From: an uncultured Acidobacteriia bacterium
GTDB lineage: Bacteria; Acidobacteriota; Terriglobia; Bryobacterales; Bryobacteraceae
Direction of reading: 5' to 3'
DNA: 64,000 bases
NCBI GenBank assembly: GCA_903907865.1
Contig: CAIVPR010000117.1
Location: 1 to 64,000, forward strand
Shown: in pieces, positions 39,938 through 48,165 of the stretch
Layout of the letters: each line of letters begins with the position of its first letter
How positions within the stretch are numbered: the first letter of the stretch is position 1
Program-made: the position numbers and the translations under genes
The notes under the pieces: generated by a model
Seen by the model: only the letters and a program-made list of their open reading frames with translations
Database searches by the model: none
What the model was told of the DNA's origin: nothing

Positions 39938-42505
39938 TCATGCCAGCCGGAACAACAACACGGTCATGTCGTCATACTGGGCGGCTCCGGCCGCAAACGC
40001 GTCCGCGCCAACGAACAGAGCCTTCATCACCTCCGACGCCGACCCTCCGCAGTTCCGGGCGCACTCGATCATCCGTTCGTCGCCCCATTCCTCGTCGTCC
40101 ACCGTCATGGCCTCGCTGATGCCGTCGGTGTATGCGAGGAAAAGGTCGCCGGGCAGCAATTCCACGGACGCCTGCTCGAACGGCACGTCCTTGAGGAGTC
40201 CGACCACCGCTCCCGTCGCCTCCAGACGGATCACCTCGTCGCCCCGGACCACGGCGGGTGCGTTGTGCCCCCCGTTGACGTAGTCCAAAACGCGGCGCTG
40301 CGGGTCGTAGATGCCGAAGAAGAAGGTGGCGTAGCGGTTCGACGACGACGCCTCGTACACCAGCCGGTTCAGCTTCCGGACCATCTTCGCCAAGTCGTGC
40401 GAGTTGCCGTCGGTCATGCCTCGCAGGGAGGCGCGCAGGCTTGCCATCAGCAGGGCCGCGCCGATTCCCTTCCCCGACACGTCGCCGATGGCGAGCGCCA
40501 GCCGCCCGTCCTCCAACTCGATCATGTCGTAATAGTCGCCGCCAACACCCAGCGCGGGTCGGCAATGCCCGGCAAGATCGAGTCCGCGAATAACCGGAAT
40601 ATGCTGCGGGAACAGGCGTTCCTGCACCTCGCGGGCGATTTCCATCTCGCGTTGCATGCGCTGCTTGCCGGCCGCCTCCTTGGCCAGGGTTTCCGCAAGA
40701 TCGTTGACCTCCAGCCCCAGCCCCGTCTGCGAGGCCACCGCAGACAGCAACCGCAGGTCGGCCGCCGAATAGGGCTCCTCGGAAAGCTTCGGGCCGAGCA
40801 CCATCACACCCATCAGACGGGTACGGCCGGGCAGGGGCAACAGGACTTCGGGATTCAGGCGCTCAATGGCGGCGCGGTCGTCCGTCGACGCCTCAATCAG
40901 CCAGTCCTCCGGATCTTCGCGGTAGACAATGGCGGGGGTGCGGGTCGAGGCTAGGTGCTGAATCGGTGTCGATGCTTCCAGAAAAGATATGCCGCCCGCC
41001 AGCGCCGGGGCGGAAACCACCTGGAACACGTTCCCGTGGCGCACCAGAACGGCCATTTCGGTCACGTGCAGCACTTCTGCGATGCGCGTCGAGACGGTGT
41101 CGAGGAGTACGGACGGTTCCGTGATGGAGCGGACGCGGTCCACCAAATCGCCCAGGACCAGCTCGGCGTTGTAGGCTTCACGGAAGAAATGGCGGTCGAC
41201 ACGGTCGCGCAGACGATCAAAGATGCTACGCCCCACGAACCTTCGGCGGATCATGACCATCGCAAGAATCAACGGTGCCAAGACATAGCCGAACTTCGGG
41301 TGCCGTTCGACAACGGGTACGATCGCCTTCCAAATCAGGAAGGTAATGAACGCAATCTGCAGCAAGGTGACGCTGGACCGAGCCAGGATGTACTGCGTGC
41401 CCAAACGTGCGAGGAGACGCACGTCCATGGCGCGTTGGACCACGACGACGTAGGCCAAGGTCAAAGGAAATACCACCAAGAGACCTGCGCCGGTATAGCC
41501 CACCCACTTCAGTTGTGCGGGGTTCACGCCGAGCCAGGGCAGGACGCCCCAAATGACGATGTTGCTGGCGAACCCCGCAATCGACCCGGCCCAGAGGATC
41601 TGGAGGCGGCGCTTGGAGTCGCGATTGGTCTCGTTCCGCAGTTTGTCGAAGATCGTGACCCAGTAGGAGACGATGCAGATCAGCAGCGTCCAGTTCAGCA
41701 CCGGATTAACCACGTCGTCGACGCGTTTGGCCCAGAGGTGTTCGCCGGGTTGGTACCAACTGGCGTAGTCGGTCGCAAGGGCCCAGATGGTGATTGCGAC
41801 CAGGACCGCGGAGATGACGACCCGCGCCCAGACGGGCACCAAGCCTGGGCGACCCTTTTCCGGAAACCGGATGCCCAGCCAGAACAGCGCGAAGGCCGCG
41901 CCGGAAATCATCAGGATGTGCCATGCGAGCCGAAGGGGCAGCCACCACGGCCACCAGTTGTAGGTGGAAAACGAAATGAAGGCCTCGGGGAACGTCAGGA
42001 TCACTAGGATCAGCCAAGCGTTGAGGTCGGTCGGACGCGCCATCACGACGCGATAGCCGATGAGGAGGCACACGAAGGGCACCACGACGTTTATGATTAA
42101 CAGAAAAGCCGTTTCGGCGGGTCCGGGATCGATCTTGTAGCCTTCCAGCGGCAGAACCAGCGTGGTGGTGCGTCCGCCCTTCTTCCGTACCTCCACTCGC
42201 ATCGGCTCCGAAGGCGAGGCGTACCAGCGGGCGGCTTGAAGCTGCGCCTTCCCCGAATACGGTTGCCCGCCGATGGAAATGATGTGGTCACCCACCTCCA
42301 GCCCGGCACCCGCGGCCAAACTGCTGGTCGTCGTCACGGTGGGCCGGTAGAAGTCGACCTGAAACGGCTCCTGGACCTGGTGTCGAAGGTCGAAGTATCC
42401 CGTCACCAGCGACACGCTGCCCACGACTTGGTAGGTCAGGCTGACCGCGATGTACAGAAAAAGCAAGATGAACAGGACTGGGTTTGTTTTGTTTCGATTC
42501 CTCAC
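39938..42505 (-). CDS. PDZ-7TM-GAF-SpoIIE phosphatase (RsbU-like)
   Basis: 855 residues. An N-terminal helix precedes a PDZ-like domain (AAGAGLEVGDHIISIGGQPYSGKAQ) at about 60-110. Seven or eight membrane helices span about 130-400. A GAF-like domain with HGNVFQVVSAPALAGG and LLPLPGRTRLMGVMVLG follows at about 450-600. A coiled segment (MQREMEIAREVQERLFP) leads to the PP2C/SpoIIE domain. The metal-binding motifs VGGDYYDMIEL, LAIGDVSGKGIGAALLMA, LFLAYTDGISEAM and QYDDMTVLLF are all intact. It should dephosphorylate an anti-sigma antagonist such as the STAS protein at 22638. A PDZ domain exposed outside the membrane could sense envelope proteins. Confidence 0.9.
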   Translation of the reverse strand: MRNRNKTNPVLFILLFLYIAVSLTYQVVGSVSLVTGYFDLRHQVQEPFQVDFYRPTVTTTSSLAAGAGLEVGDHIISIGGQPYSGKAQLQAARWYASPSEPMRVEVRKKGGRTTTLVLPLEGYKIDPGPAETAFLLIINVVVPFVCLLIGYRVVMARPTDLNAWLILVILTFPEAFISFSTYNWWPWWLPLRLAWHILMISGAAFALFWLGIRFPEKGRPGLVPVWARVVISAVLVAITIWALATDYASWYQPGEHLWAKRVDDVVNPVLNWTLLICIVSYWVTIFDKLRNETNRDSKRRLQILWAGSIAGFASNIVIWGVLPWLGVNPAQLKWVGYTGAGLLVVFPLTLAYVVVVQRAMDVRLLARLGTQYILARSSVTLLQIAFITFLIWKAIVPVVERHPKFGYVLAPLILAMVMIRRRFVGRSIFDRLRDRVDRHFFREAYNAELVLGDLVDRVRSITEPSVLLDTVSTRIAEVLHVTEMAVLVRHGNVFQVVSAPALAGGISFLEASTPIQHLASTRTPAIVYREDPEDWLIEASTDDRAAIERLNPEVLLPLPGRTRLMGVMVLGPKLSEEPYSAADLRLLSAVASQTGLGLEVNDLAETLAKEAAGKQRMQREMEIAREVQERLFPQHIPVIRGLDLAGHCRPALGVGGDYYDMIELEDGRLALAIGDVSGKGIGAALLMASLRASLRGMTDGNSHDLAKMVRKLNRLVYEASSSNRYATFFFGIYDPQRRVLDYVNGGHNAPAVVRGDEVIRLEATGAVVGLLKDVPFEQASVELLPGDLFLAYTDGISEAMTVDDEEWGDERMIECARNCGGSASEVMKALFVGADAFAAGAAQYDDMTVLLFRLA

Positions 42506-42582
42506 GCGGCTGGTCCCCCATCAAGTTTGCCAGATCCCGCGCGGCGCTTCCGTAGGAGGCCGTGTGATAACCATAAGGGTTC

Positions 42583-44064
42583 ATGTGGCTAGGAATTGAT
42601 ATCGGAACGGGCGGGAGCCGGGCCCTGTTGGTCAACCGGGCGGGCGAAGTGGTGGCGGCGCACACGGCGGCGCACGAGGACATGCTGATGCTGCAGCCCT
42701 TGTGGGCGGAGCAGCGTCCCGAAAACTGGTGGGATGCGGCGGTGGCCGCGATCCGGGGGGTGCTGGCGTCCTCCGGGATCGCCCCGTCGGAAATCCGGGG
42801 AGTCGGGCTTTCGGGCCAGATGCACGGGCTTGTGGTGCTGGACGCCGACAACCGGGTCCTGCGCCCGTCGTTGATCTGGTGCGACCAGCGCAGCCAGGCG
42901 CAGGTGGACTGGGTCAACGCGACGGTGGGCCGCGAGCGCGTGCTCGAATGCATCGCCAATCCGGTGCTGACCGGCTTCACGTTGCCCAAGCTGCTGTGGG
43001 TCCGCGACCATGAACCGGAACTTTATGAAAAGGTCCGTAAGGTATTGCTGCCGAAGGACTACGTGCGTTTCATGCTGACGGGAGAATTTGCGACCGAGGT
43101 GTCGGACGCGTCCGGCACGGCACTTTTCGACGTGGTGAACCGGCGCTGGTCCACCGAGTTGGCGTCGTTGGTGGGCGTCGATCCGGCAGTGCTGCCCGCG
43201 TGCTATGAATCGTCGGACGTGTCCGGGACGATTTCGCGGGCCGCGTCGGAGTTGACGGGGATTCCGGCCGGGACCCCGGTGGTCGGGGGTGGCGGCGACC
43301 AGGCGGCCTCGGCGGTCGGCAACGGCATCGTGTCGCCAGGCATTGTCTCGTGCACGCTGGGCACATCGGGCGTGGTCTTCGCGCACATGGAAGAGGTAGC
43401 GTACGACCCGGCGGGCCGTGTCCACACCTTCTGCCACGCGGTTCGCGGCAAATGGCATGTGATGGGTGTGACGCAGGGCGCGGGCCTGAGCCTGCAGTGG
43501 TTCCGCAACCAGTTAGCACCGGGCACGGACTACGACTCGCTCATGGCGGAAGCGGCGACAGCACCGGCGGGGTCGCAGGGGCTGCAATGGCTACCGTATT
43601 TGATGGGCGAGCGGACGCCGCATCTGGACGCGATGGCGCGCGGCGGGTGGATCGGGTTGACGGCGAAGCACCGGCGTGCGGACCTGATCCGGTCGCTGAT
43701 AGAGGGCGTTTCCTACAGCCAGAAGGATTGTTTGGACATTGTGGAGTCGTTGGGCGTGGCCGTGGGGTCGGTGCGGGCGTCGGGCGGAGGCGCGAAGAGC
43801 CCGTTCTGGCGGCAGGTGCTGGCGGATGTGTTCGACAAGCCGGTGGTGACACTGGCGTCGCAGGAAGGGTCGGCGCTGGGGGCTGCGTTGCTGGCAATGG
43901 TGGGGACGGGTGAATACGCGAGCGTGCCGGAGGTCTGCGGCGCGGTGGTGGCGGAACAGGCTCGCGTGCTGCCAGATCAGGCCACCGTCCCGGTGTATGC
44001 CAAGGGACACAGCGTGTTCCAAGCCTTGTACCCCGCGTTGAAAGCAACTTTCCGCGAAATGTAG
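42583..44064 (+). CDS. xylB: Xylulokinase
   Basis: 493 residues, FGGY carbohydrate kinase. The N-terminal phosphate loop is MWLGIDIGTGGSRALLVN. The substrate motif IRGVGLSGQMHGLVVLD contains SGQMHG, diagnostic of xylulokinase. The mid domain has GGGDQAASAVGNG, then SCTLGTSGVVFA and WLPYLMGERTPHLD. The C-terminal nucleotide part is VRASGGGAKSPFWRQVLADVF. It phosphorylates D-xylulose to xylulose 5-phosphate in the cytoplasm, and length matches the family. No xylose isomerase or transporter is adjacent. It is convergent with the VWFA gene, 1 nt apart. Confidence 0.93.
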   Translation: MWLGIDIGTGGSRALLVNRAGEVVAAHTAAHEDMLMLQPLWAEQRPENWWDAAVAAIRGVLASSGIAPSEIRGVGLSGQMHGLVVLDADNRVLRPSLIWCDQRSQAQVDWVNATVGRERVLECIANPVLTGFTLPKLLWVRDHEPELYEKVRKVLLPKDYVRFMLTGEFATEVSDASGTALFDVVNRRWSTELASLVGVDPAVLPACYESSDVSGTISRAASELTGIPAGTPVVGGGGDQAASAVGNGIVSPGIVSCTLGTSGVVFAHMEEVAYDPAGRVHTFCHAVRGKWHVMGVTQGAGLSLQWFRNQLAPGTDYDSLMAEAATAPAGSQGLQWLPYLMGERTPHLDAMARGGWIGLTAKHRRADLIRSLIEGVSYSQKDCLDIVESLGVAVGSVRASGGGAKSPFWRQVLADVFDKPVVTLASQEGSALGAALLAMVGTGEYASVPEVCGAVVAEQARVLPDQATVPVYAKGHSVFQALYPALKATFREM

Positions 44065-44065
44065 G

Positions 44066-44917
44066 CTACTTGGGTACAACATACCCCGACCGAGCCCGGA
44101 CCTTCAGTCCGGGCTTCCCTGCCACCGAAACTTCCAACTTCCGCTCCGACCCTGCCGCGCCCCCCGGCTGCGCGTAATACAGCGTGTACCGCCGCCGCAA
44201 ACCCTGGACGGCCTCCATAAACGCCGGACCCGGTTCCGCGCCCGCCATTACCACGGATCCGCCGGTCTGTCCCGAAATTCCGCCCTTCGCGGAGCCGCCG
44301 CCCAACACCAACTCCGCCAGCGCCGCGTCGGCATCCCACAACGCGCGGATCGCGACCGCTTCCCCGCCCGGCCTGCCCTCCGACTTGTCCTCGATCGACA
44401 GCACCGCGCGCCGCCGGTGCGACTTCGGCTCTCCATGGAATCTCGCCGCAGCCGCCGTGGCCGCCGACTCCAGTACGAACTGGCCCGCGAACTTCTGCTT
44501 CAGGACGTCGATCAGGATCGCCTCGTTCACTTTGTCCATGTTTGGCGTAAAGGCCAAGATTTGGAACGCCTGGAACGGTCCCGCCATGACGCAAACGCGG
44601 TCGCCGGGCTTCAATTCGTGGAAACCCAGTTCCACCGCCCGCACCAGTTTCAACAACTTGCCCTTCATCGGGCCGCTGATGTCGAAGAGCAGGATCAGGT
44701 CGAGCGGATCTTCCTCGAAGTTGAAATCCGTAATCGCAACAGGCGCGCCTTGGTCCAACACACGGAAATCTTCCTTCTTCAGGCCAGTGACGATCTGGCC
44801 GGAGGCGTCGCGCACCTCGACATCGACCCGGACCAACGACACCCCCGTCCGGAACACCGCATCGTCCTGGGCGAAAGCCGCCGCCGCCAACACCAAAGTC
44901 AGAAACAACGGCCGCAT
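44066..44917 (-). CDS. VWFA-related Acidobacterial domain protein
   Basis: 283 residues with a signal peptide (MRPLFLTLVLAAAAFAQ). The characteristic start is VFRTGVSLVRVDVEVRDASGQIVTGLKKEDFRVLDQGAPVAITDF. It is followed by a VWA-like domain (DLILLFDISGPMKGKLLKLVRAVELG). Its MIDAS is D-I-S-G-P-M, i.e. D-x-S-x-x with M in place of the usual second Ser. The C-terminus is GLKVRARSGYVVP (R-x-G-Y-x-x-P). This is the TIGR03436 type almost confined to Acidobacteria and is the best taxonomic marker here. Secreted or periplasmic, partner unknown. Confidence 0.9.
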   Translation of the reverse strand: MRPLFLTLVLAAAAFAQDDAVFRTGVSLVRVDVEVRDASGQIVTGLKKEDFRVLDQGAPVAITDFNFEEDPLDLILLFDISGPMKGKLLKLVRAVELGFHELKPGDRVCVMAGPFQAFQILAFTPNMDKVNEAILIDVLKQKFAGQFVLESAATAAAARFHGEPKSHRRRAVLSIEDKSEGRPGGEAVAIRALWDADAALAELVLGGGSAKGGISGQTGGSVVMAGAEPGPAFMEAVQGLRRRYTLYYAQPGGAAGSERKLEVSVAGKPGLKVRARSGYVVPK

Positions 44918-44920
44918 ACG

Positions 44921-46231
44921 CTATCGACCCGCCGGCGGAGCACCAATCATCTTCGGTTGCGCCGTCAACAACGCCTCGACATTGGCCTTGGCGTCGACCA
45001 CCAGTTCTAGGAACGCGATGTGCATCTCGGAGGTGGTCTGGTCGCCCCAGCCGACGGTGGCCTTGGGGTCGGGATTGAATTTGTTATTCGGCGAATTGTC
45101 GAACCCGGCAACGGACTCCAGCACCGTCCCGGCAGGAAGCAGCGGCGGATCCTTGATCGCGTAGGTGGTCTGCCAGTTGAAGTCGTATTTCGGGACGCTG
45201 AGCAGAGTCTCGCGGCGGCCGTCGGGGTAGATGGCCCGCACTTCCATGCTCCTGCCGCGGACGTGCATGTGCGGCTGGATCGAAAGAAGCCGCGCCGGAC
45301 TCCCCAGCTTCATCGACGCATTCGAGAGATAGTTGGCCGAGCCCGGCGGAATCGCGAGGTCCAGATCCCGGAGGGTGTCAATGGCGACCACCCGTTCCGC
45401 CGGAGCGGCCTTGGCAAAGTAGAGGCCCAATTCCGTATAGTCGACCGCCTCCTTGCCGTTCGGGTTGAAGTGCATTTCGAAAATGATGTCGGAACCGGCC
45501 TTGATCAGCTTGGCCCCGTCGGGGAGCCACGGCATCGGCGCATAGCCCGGCTCGTAGCCCTGGAGCAGCTGGCGGCGGGCGAAAACCGGTTCGTCGGCGC
45601 GTTTCTTGCCGCGCTCGGCCACGGTGGGCACGAATACCTGATTCTTCGGGAAGTCGGCGAGGTAGCTCGACCCCGGCTCGCGCACGAACGCGTTCATGTG
45701 GTGGACCTGGCCGCGCTGGTCGATGTGCCATTCAGCAGCCCGGACCCAGGTGTCGTGGTCGAAATGCAGCGGGAAAATGACGAAGTTGTACTGCATGATC
45801 CCGTCCTTCGCGATCTGGACGCCCGGCACGCGGAGCACGAGGTTGGGCTCGCCCAGACGCCAACCACCGGGTTCGCGGATGGCATGACTGCGAGCTTGAG
45901 ACTCGGTGCCATCGGGGCTGCCGGCGTCCACCCACTTCACGACGGCGTCGATTTCCGCCTTCGGCATCGACCGGTCGTTTAGGAAGGCGTGCGCGGCCCC
46001 CGGCGCGGCGTGCCACGGCGGCATGGTGCGGGAGACCACGGCGGCGCGGATCGCCTTCGCCCAAGGCCGGACCTCGGCGTAGTTGGTCAACGGCATCGGC
46101 CCGATTTCGCCGCGGCTGTGGCAGCCGACGCAGCGCTTTTCGAGGATCGGACGGACGTCAGCGAACGTCGCGGCGCTGGCCGAAGCTGCCGCCACGATCA
46201 ACGCCCCAAGGCACAGGGAGGGGATCTTCAT
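44921..46231 (-). CDS. Secreted c-type cytochrome with Cu monooxygenase-like C-terminal domain
   Basis: 436 residues from ATG 46231. The frame extends to 46417 but there it overlaps the VOC gene. Signal peptide (MKIPSLCLGALIVAAASASA). A haem c site CVGCH is at 34-38 (ATFADVRPILEKRCVGCHSRG). Next come MPPWHAAPGAAHAFLNDRSMP (Met ligand region) and a copper type II ascorbate-dependent monooxygenase-like part, with GQVHHMNAFVREPG and LSIQPHMHVRGRSMEVRA. H-M-H and HH motifs are present. The later DFNWQTTYAIKDPPLLPAGT is typical. Periplasmic. The substrate is unknown. It is separated by 3 nt from the VWFA gene. Confidence 0.85.
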   Translation of the reverse strand: MKIPSLCLGALIVAAASASAATFADVRPILEKRCVGCHSRGEIGPMPLTNYAEVRPWAKAIRAAVVSRTMPPWHAAPGAAHAFLNDRSMPKAEIDAVVKWVDAGSPDGTESQARSHAIREPGGWRLGEPNLVLRVPGVQIAKDGIMQYNFVIFPLHFDHDTWVRAAEWHIDQRGQVHHMNAFVREPGSSYLADFPKNQVFVPTVAERGKKRADEPVFARRQLLQGYEPGYAPMPWLPDGAKLIKAGSDIIFEMHFNPNGKEAVDYTELGLYFAKAAPAERVVAIDTLRDLDLAIPPGSANYLSNASMKLGSPARLLSIQPHMHVRGRSMEVRAIYPDGRRETLLSVPKYDFNWQTTYAIKDPPLLPAGTVLESVAGFDNSPNNKFNPDPKATVGWGDQTTSEMHIAFLELVVDAKANVEALLTAQPKMIGAPPAGR

Positions 46232-46244
46232 GTCCCCTCTATTT

Positions 46245-46622
46245 TCACACCGTGGGCTTGGCGAAAATGACAACCGTGCCGGAGGGGTCGCGGACGCCGA
46301 TCTCGCGCATGCCGTAGAACGTGGTGCGCTCGGCCATGGCGACCGGATAGCCTTCGAGGCGCTGCAGGATGTCTTCGAAATCGTCGACCTCAATGAAGAG
46401 GCTGACGGCCGCGGCACCGGGCACGGGGAGAAAGGCGGGCTCGTCCTTGGCCACCGAGGCGCGGCTCTGGATCATCAACTCGGCGTTGCCCTTGCCCAGC
46501 ATGATGAAGCCGATGGCGTCGCCTTCAGGGACCTGGCCGTTGTTGGCGAAGCCGATCCGGTCGATCCAGAATGGCAGAAGGCTTTCGATTTCGTCGACGA
46601 TGAGGACGGGAGTGAGTTTCAT
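46245..46622 (-). CDS. VOC (glyoxalase/bleomycin-resistance) family protein
   Basis: 125 residues. Paired beta-alpha-beta-beta-beta fold: MKLTPVLIVDEIESLLPFWIDRIGF at the start, then IGFIMLGKGNAELMIQSRASV, VSLFIEVDDFEDILQRLEGYPVAM and FYGMREIGVRDPSGTVVIFAKP at the end. The E/H metal ligands are only partly visible. The segment EVDDFEDIL matches the second half. Substrate unknown. It lies 13 nt upstream of the cytochrome gene on the same strand and may be co-transcribed with it. Confidence 0.85.
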   Translation of the reverse strand: MKLTPVLIVDEIESLLPFWIDRIGFANNGQVPEGDAIGFIMLGKGNAELMIQSRASVAKDEPAFLPVPGAAAVSLFIEVDDFEDILQRLEGYPVAMAERTTFYGMREIGVRDPSGTVVIFAKPTV

Positions 46623-46752
46623 GCTTGGGCCATATTAGCGCATCCGGTTCGGGGCTGTCGCGACCGTTACGATGGGCGTATTCTGGTGTCTTGGGCCGTA
46701 GGGACCGTGCGAGGTGAACAATGACGCGCATGGATATTACGGTTGGAGGAGT

Positions 46753-46848
46753 ATGGTCTTTGAGAGCTGGACCGCGTTGGAACGGGTGCTGAGCGGAAAT
46801 CGGGTCCGGGCTGACTTCGACGCCATCGAGACCCGGATCGCGATTTAA
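46753..46848 (+). CDS. Possible 31-residue peptide
   Basis: ATG 46753 has GGAGGAG ending 2-3 nt before it, a good ribosome site but too close to be ideal. The peptide reads MVFESWTALERVLSGNRVRA and ends DFDAIETRIAI. It is not hydrophobic and matches nothing I know. Its stop overlaps the end of the MFS gene on the other strand. The preceding 130 bases (46623-46752) are otherwise empty. Spurious coding is quite possible. Confidence 0.25.
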   Translation: MVFESWTALERVLSGNRVRADFDAIETRIAI

Positions 46849-48023
46849 CGGCGATCCTTGTCCAAGTCCGGTAGGAACGCCGTCAGCAGCCCAATCGCGG
46901 GCAGGAACGCACACACATCGTACACGAAAAACACGCTGGTCGCGTCGGCCAGCCGACCCAGCACCGCCGCGCCGATGCCGCCCATCCCGAACGCAAGCCC
47001 GAAGAACAGTCCGGAAACCATGCCAATCCGCCCCGGCAGCAGTTCCTGCGCGTAGACCAGAATCGACGAGAACGCCGATGACAGGATTAACCCGATGATC
47101 ATCGTCAGCACCGCCGTCATCTTCAGCCCCACATGCGGCAACAGCAGCGTGAACGGCAGCACTCCCAGGATCGAGCCCCAGATCACGTAGCGACGTCCGA
47201 TCCTGTCCCCCACCGGCCCGCCGAAGAACGTCCCCACAGAGGCCGCGCCAAGGAACAGGAACAAATACAACTGCGCGTCCCGAACGCCCACGCCGAACTT
47301 TCCGATCAGGTAGAACGTGTAGTAGCTCGAAATGCTGGCGATGTAGAAGTACTTCGAAAAGACCAGCGCCACCAGGATCGCGATCGACATGGCAACGCGG
47401 CCGGGCGGGAGTCCGTTGCCGGGCTTGGCCGACGACGCCTTCTTCGCGCGTTCCGCCAAGTGCGCCTTGTACCAGACGCCGACCCGTGAAAGCACCACGA
47501 TCCCGGTCATCGCCGCCAGGGAAAACCACGCCACGCTGCGTTGTCCGCCCGGCACCACAACGAACGCTGCCAGCAACGGTCCCATTGCCGTCCCCGCGTT
47601 GCCTCCGACTTGGAAGATCGACTGCGCCAGTCCGTGCCGCCCGCCCGACGCCATCCGCGCCACCCGCGCCGATTCCGGGTGGAAGACCGCCGACCCCATG
47701 CCGATCATCGCCGCCGCCAGCAGTAACAGCGAGTAGGTCGGCGCGAAGGACCACAGCAGGAGCCCCATCAAGGTGCAGCCCATGCCCATGGCGAGGGAGA
47801 ACGGCTTGGGGCTCCGGTCCGTGAGCGTCCCGACAACTGGCTGCAGCAGGGACGCCGTCGCTTGGAACGTGAGCGTGATGAGGCCGATGTGGGAGAAGTC
47901 GAGGTGGAAGGTTTCCTTGAGGATCGGGTAGACGGCCGTGATCAATGACTGGTTCAGGTCGTTCAGCATGTGGCAAAAGCTGATGGCCAGCAGAATGCGG
48001 AACGTCGTCTTCTCGGTGCTCAT
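46845..48023 (-). CDS. MFS transporter, Fsr (fosmidomycin-resistance) type
   Basis: 392 residues from ATG 48023, or 398 from GTG/ATG 48041. Twelve predicted helices. The N-terminal FCHMLNDLNQSLITAVYPILKETF resembles Fsr-type efflux proteins. The motif-A-like loops GTLTDRSPKPFSLA and GPVGDRIGRRYVIWGS sit between helices 2-3 and 8-9. MIGMGSAVFHPESARVARMASGGRHGLAQSIFQVGGNAG is a strong Fsr signature (FHPE and Q-x-GGN). It exports small molecules by proton antiport in the inner membrane; the substrate is unknown. It is divergent from the TolC pair. A functional association is possible but not shown. Confidence 0.88.
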   Translation of the reverse strand: MSTEKTTFRILLAISFCHMLNDLNQSLITAVYPILKETFHLDFSHIGLITLTFQATASLLQPVVGTLTDRSPKPFSLAMGMGCTLMGLLLWSFAPTYSLLLLAAAMIGMGSAVFHPESARVARMASGGRHGLAQSIFQVGGNAGTAMGPLLAAFVVVPGGQRSVAWFSLAAMTGIVVLSRVGVWYKAHLAERAKKASSAKPGNGLPPGRVAMSIAILVALVFSKYFYIASISSYYTFYLIGKFGVGVRDAQLYLFLFLGAASVGTFFGGPVGDRIGRRYVIWGSILGVLPFTLLLPHVGLKMTAVLTMIIGLILSSAFSSILVYAQELLPGRIGMVSGLFFGLAFGMGGIGAAVLGRLADATSVFFVYDVCAFLPAIGLLTAFLPDLDKDRR

Positions 48024-48080
48024 CGTCTCTCTTGGGGACAAGTCCCAGTGTACCGGCGCAGGGGGAATCGGGCGCGTCTA

Positions 48081-48108
48081 TTGGCCAAGGCGATTCGAAT
48101 CATATATT
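48081..48108 (+). promoter_or_regulatory. Predicted sigma-70 promoter of the tandem TolC genes
   Basis: TTGGCC (48081-48086), 16-base spacer, TATATT (48103-48108). The start would be near 48115, giving a 50-nt leader before ATG 48166. Confidence 0.5.
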
Positions 48109-48165
48109 TGGGGCGAACGTGCAGAGCGGCCGGGTTGGCTGGAATTACCCTTGGAACACGCGCAC

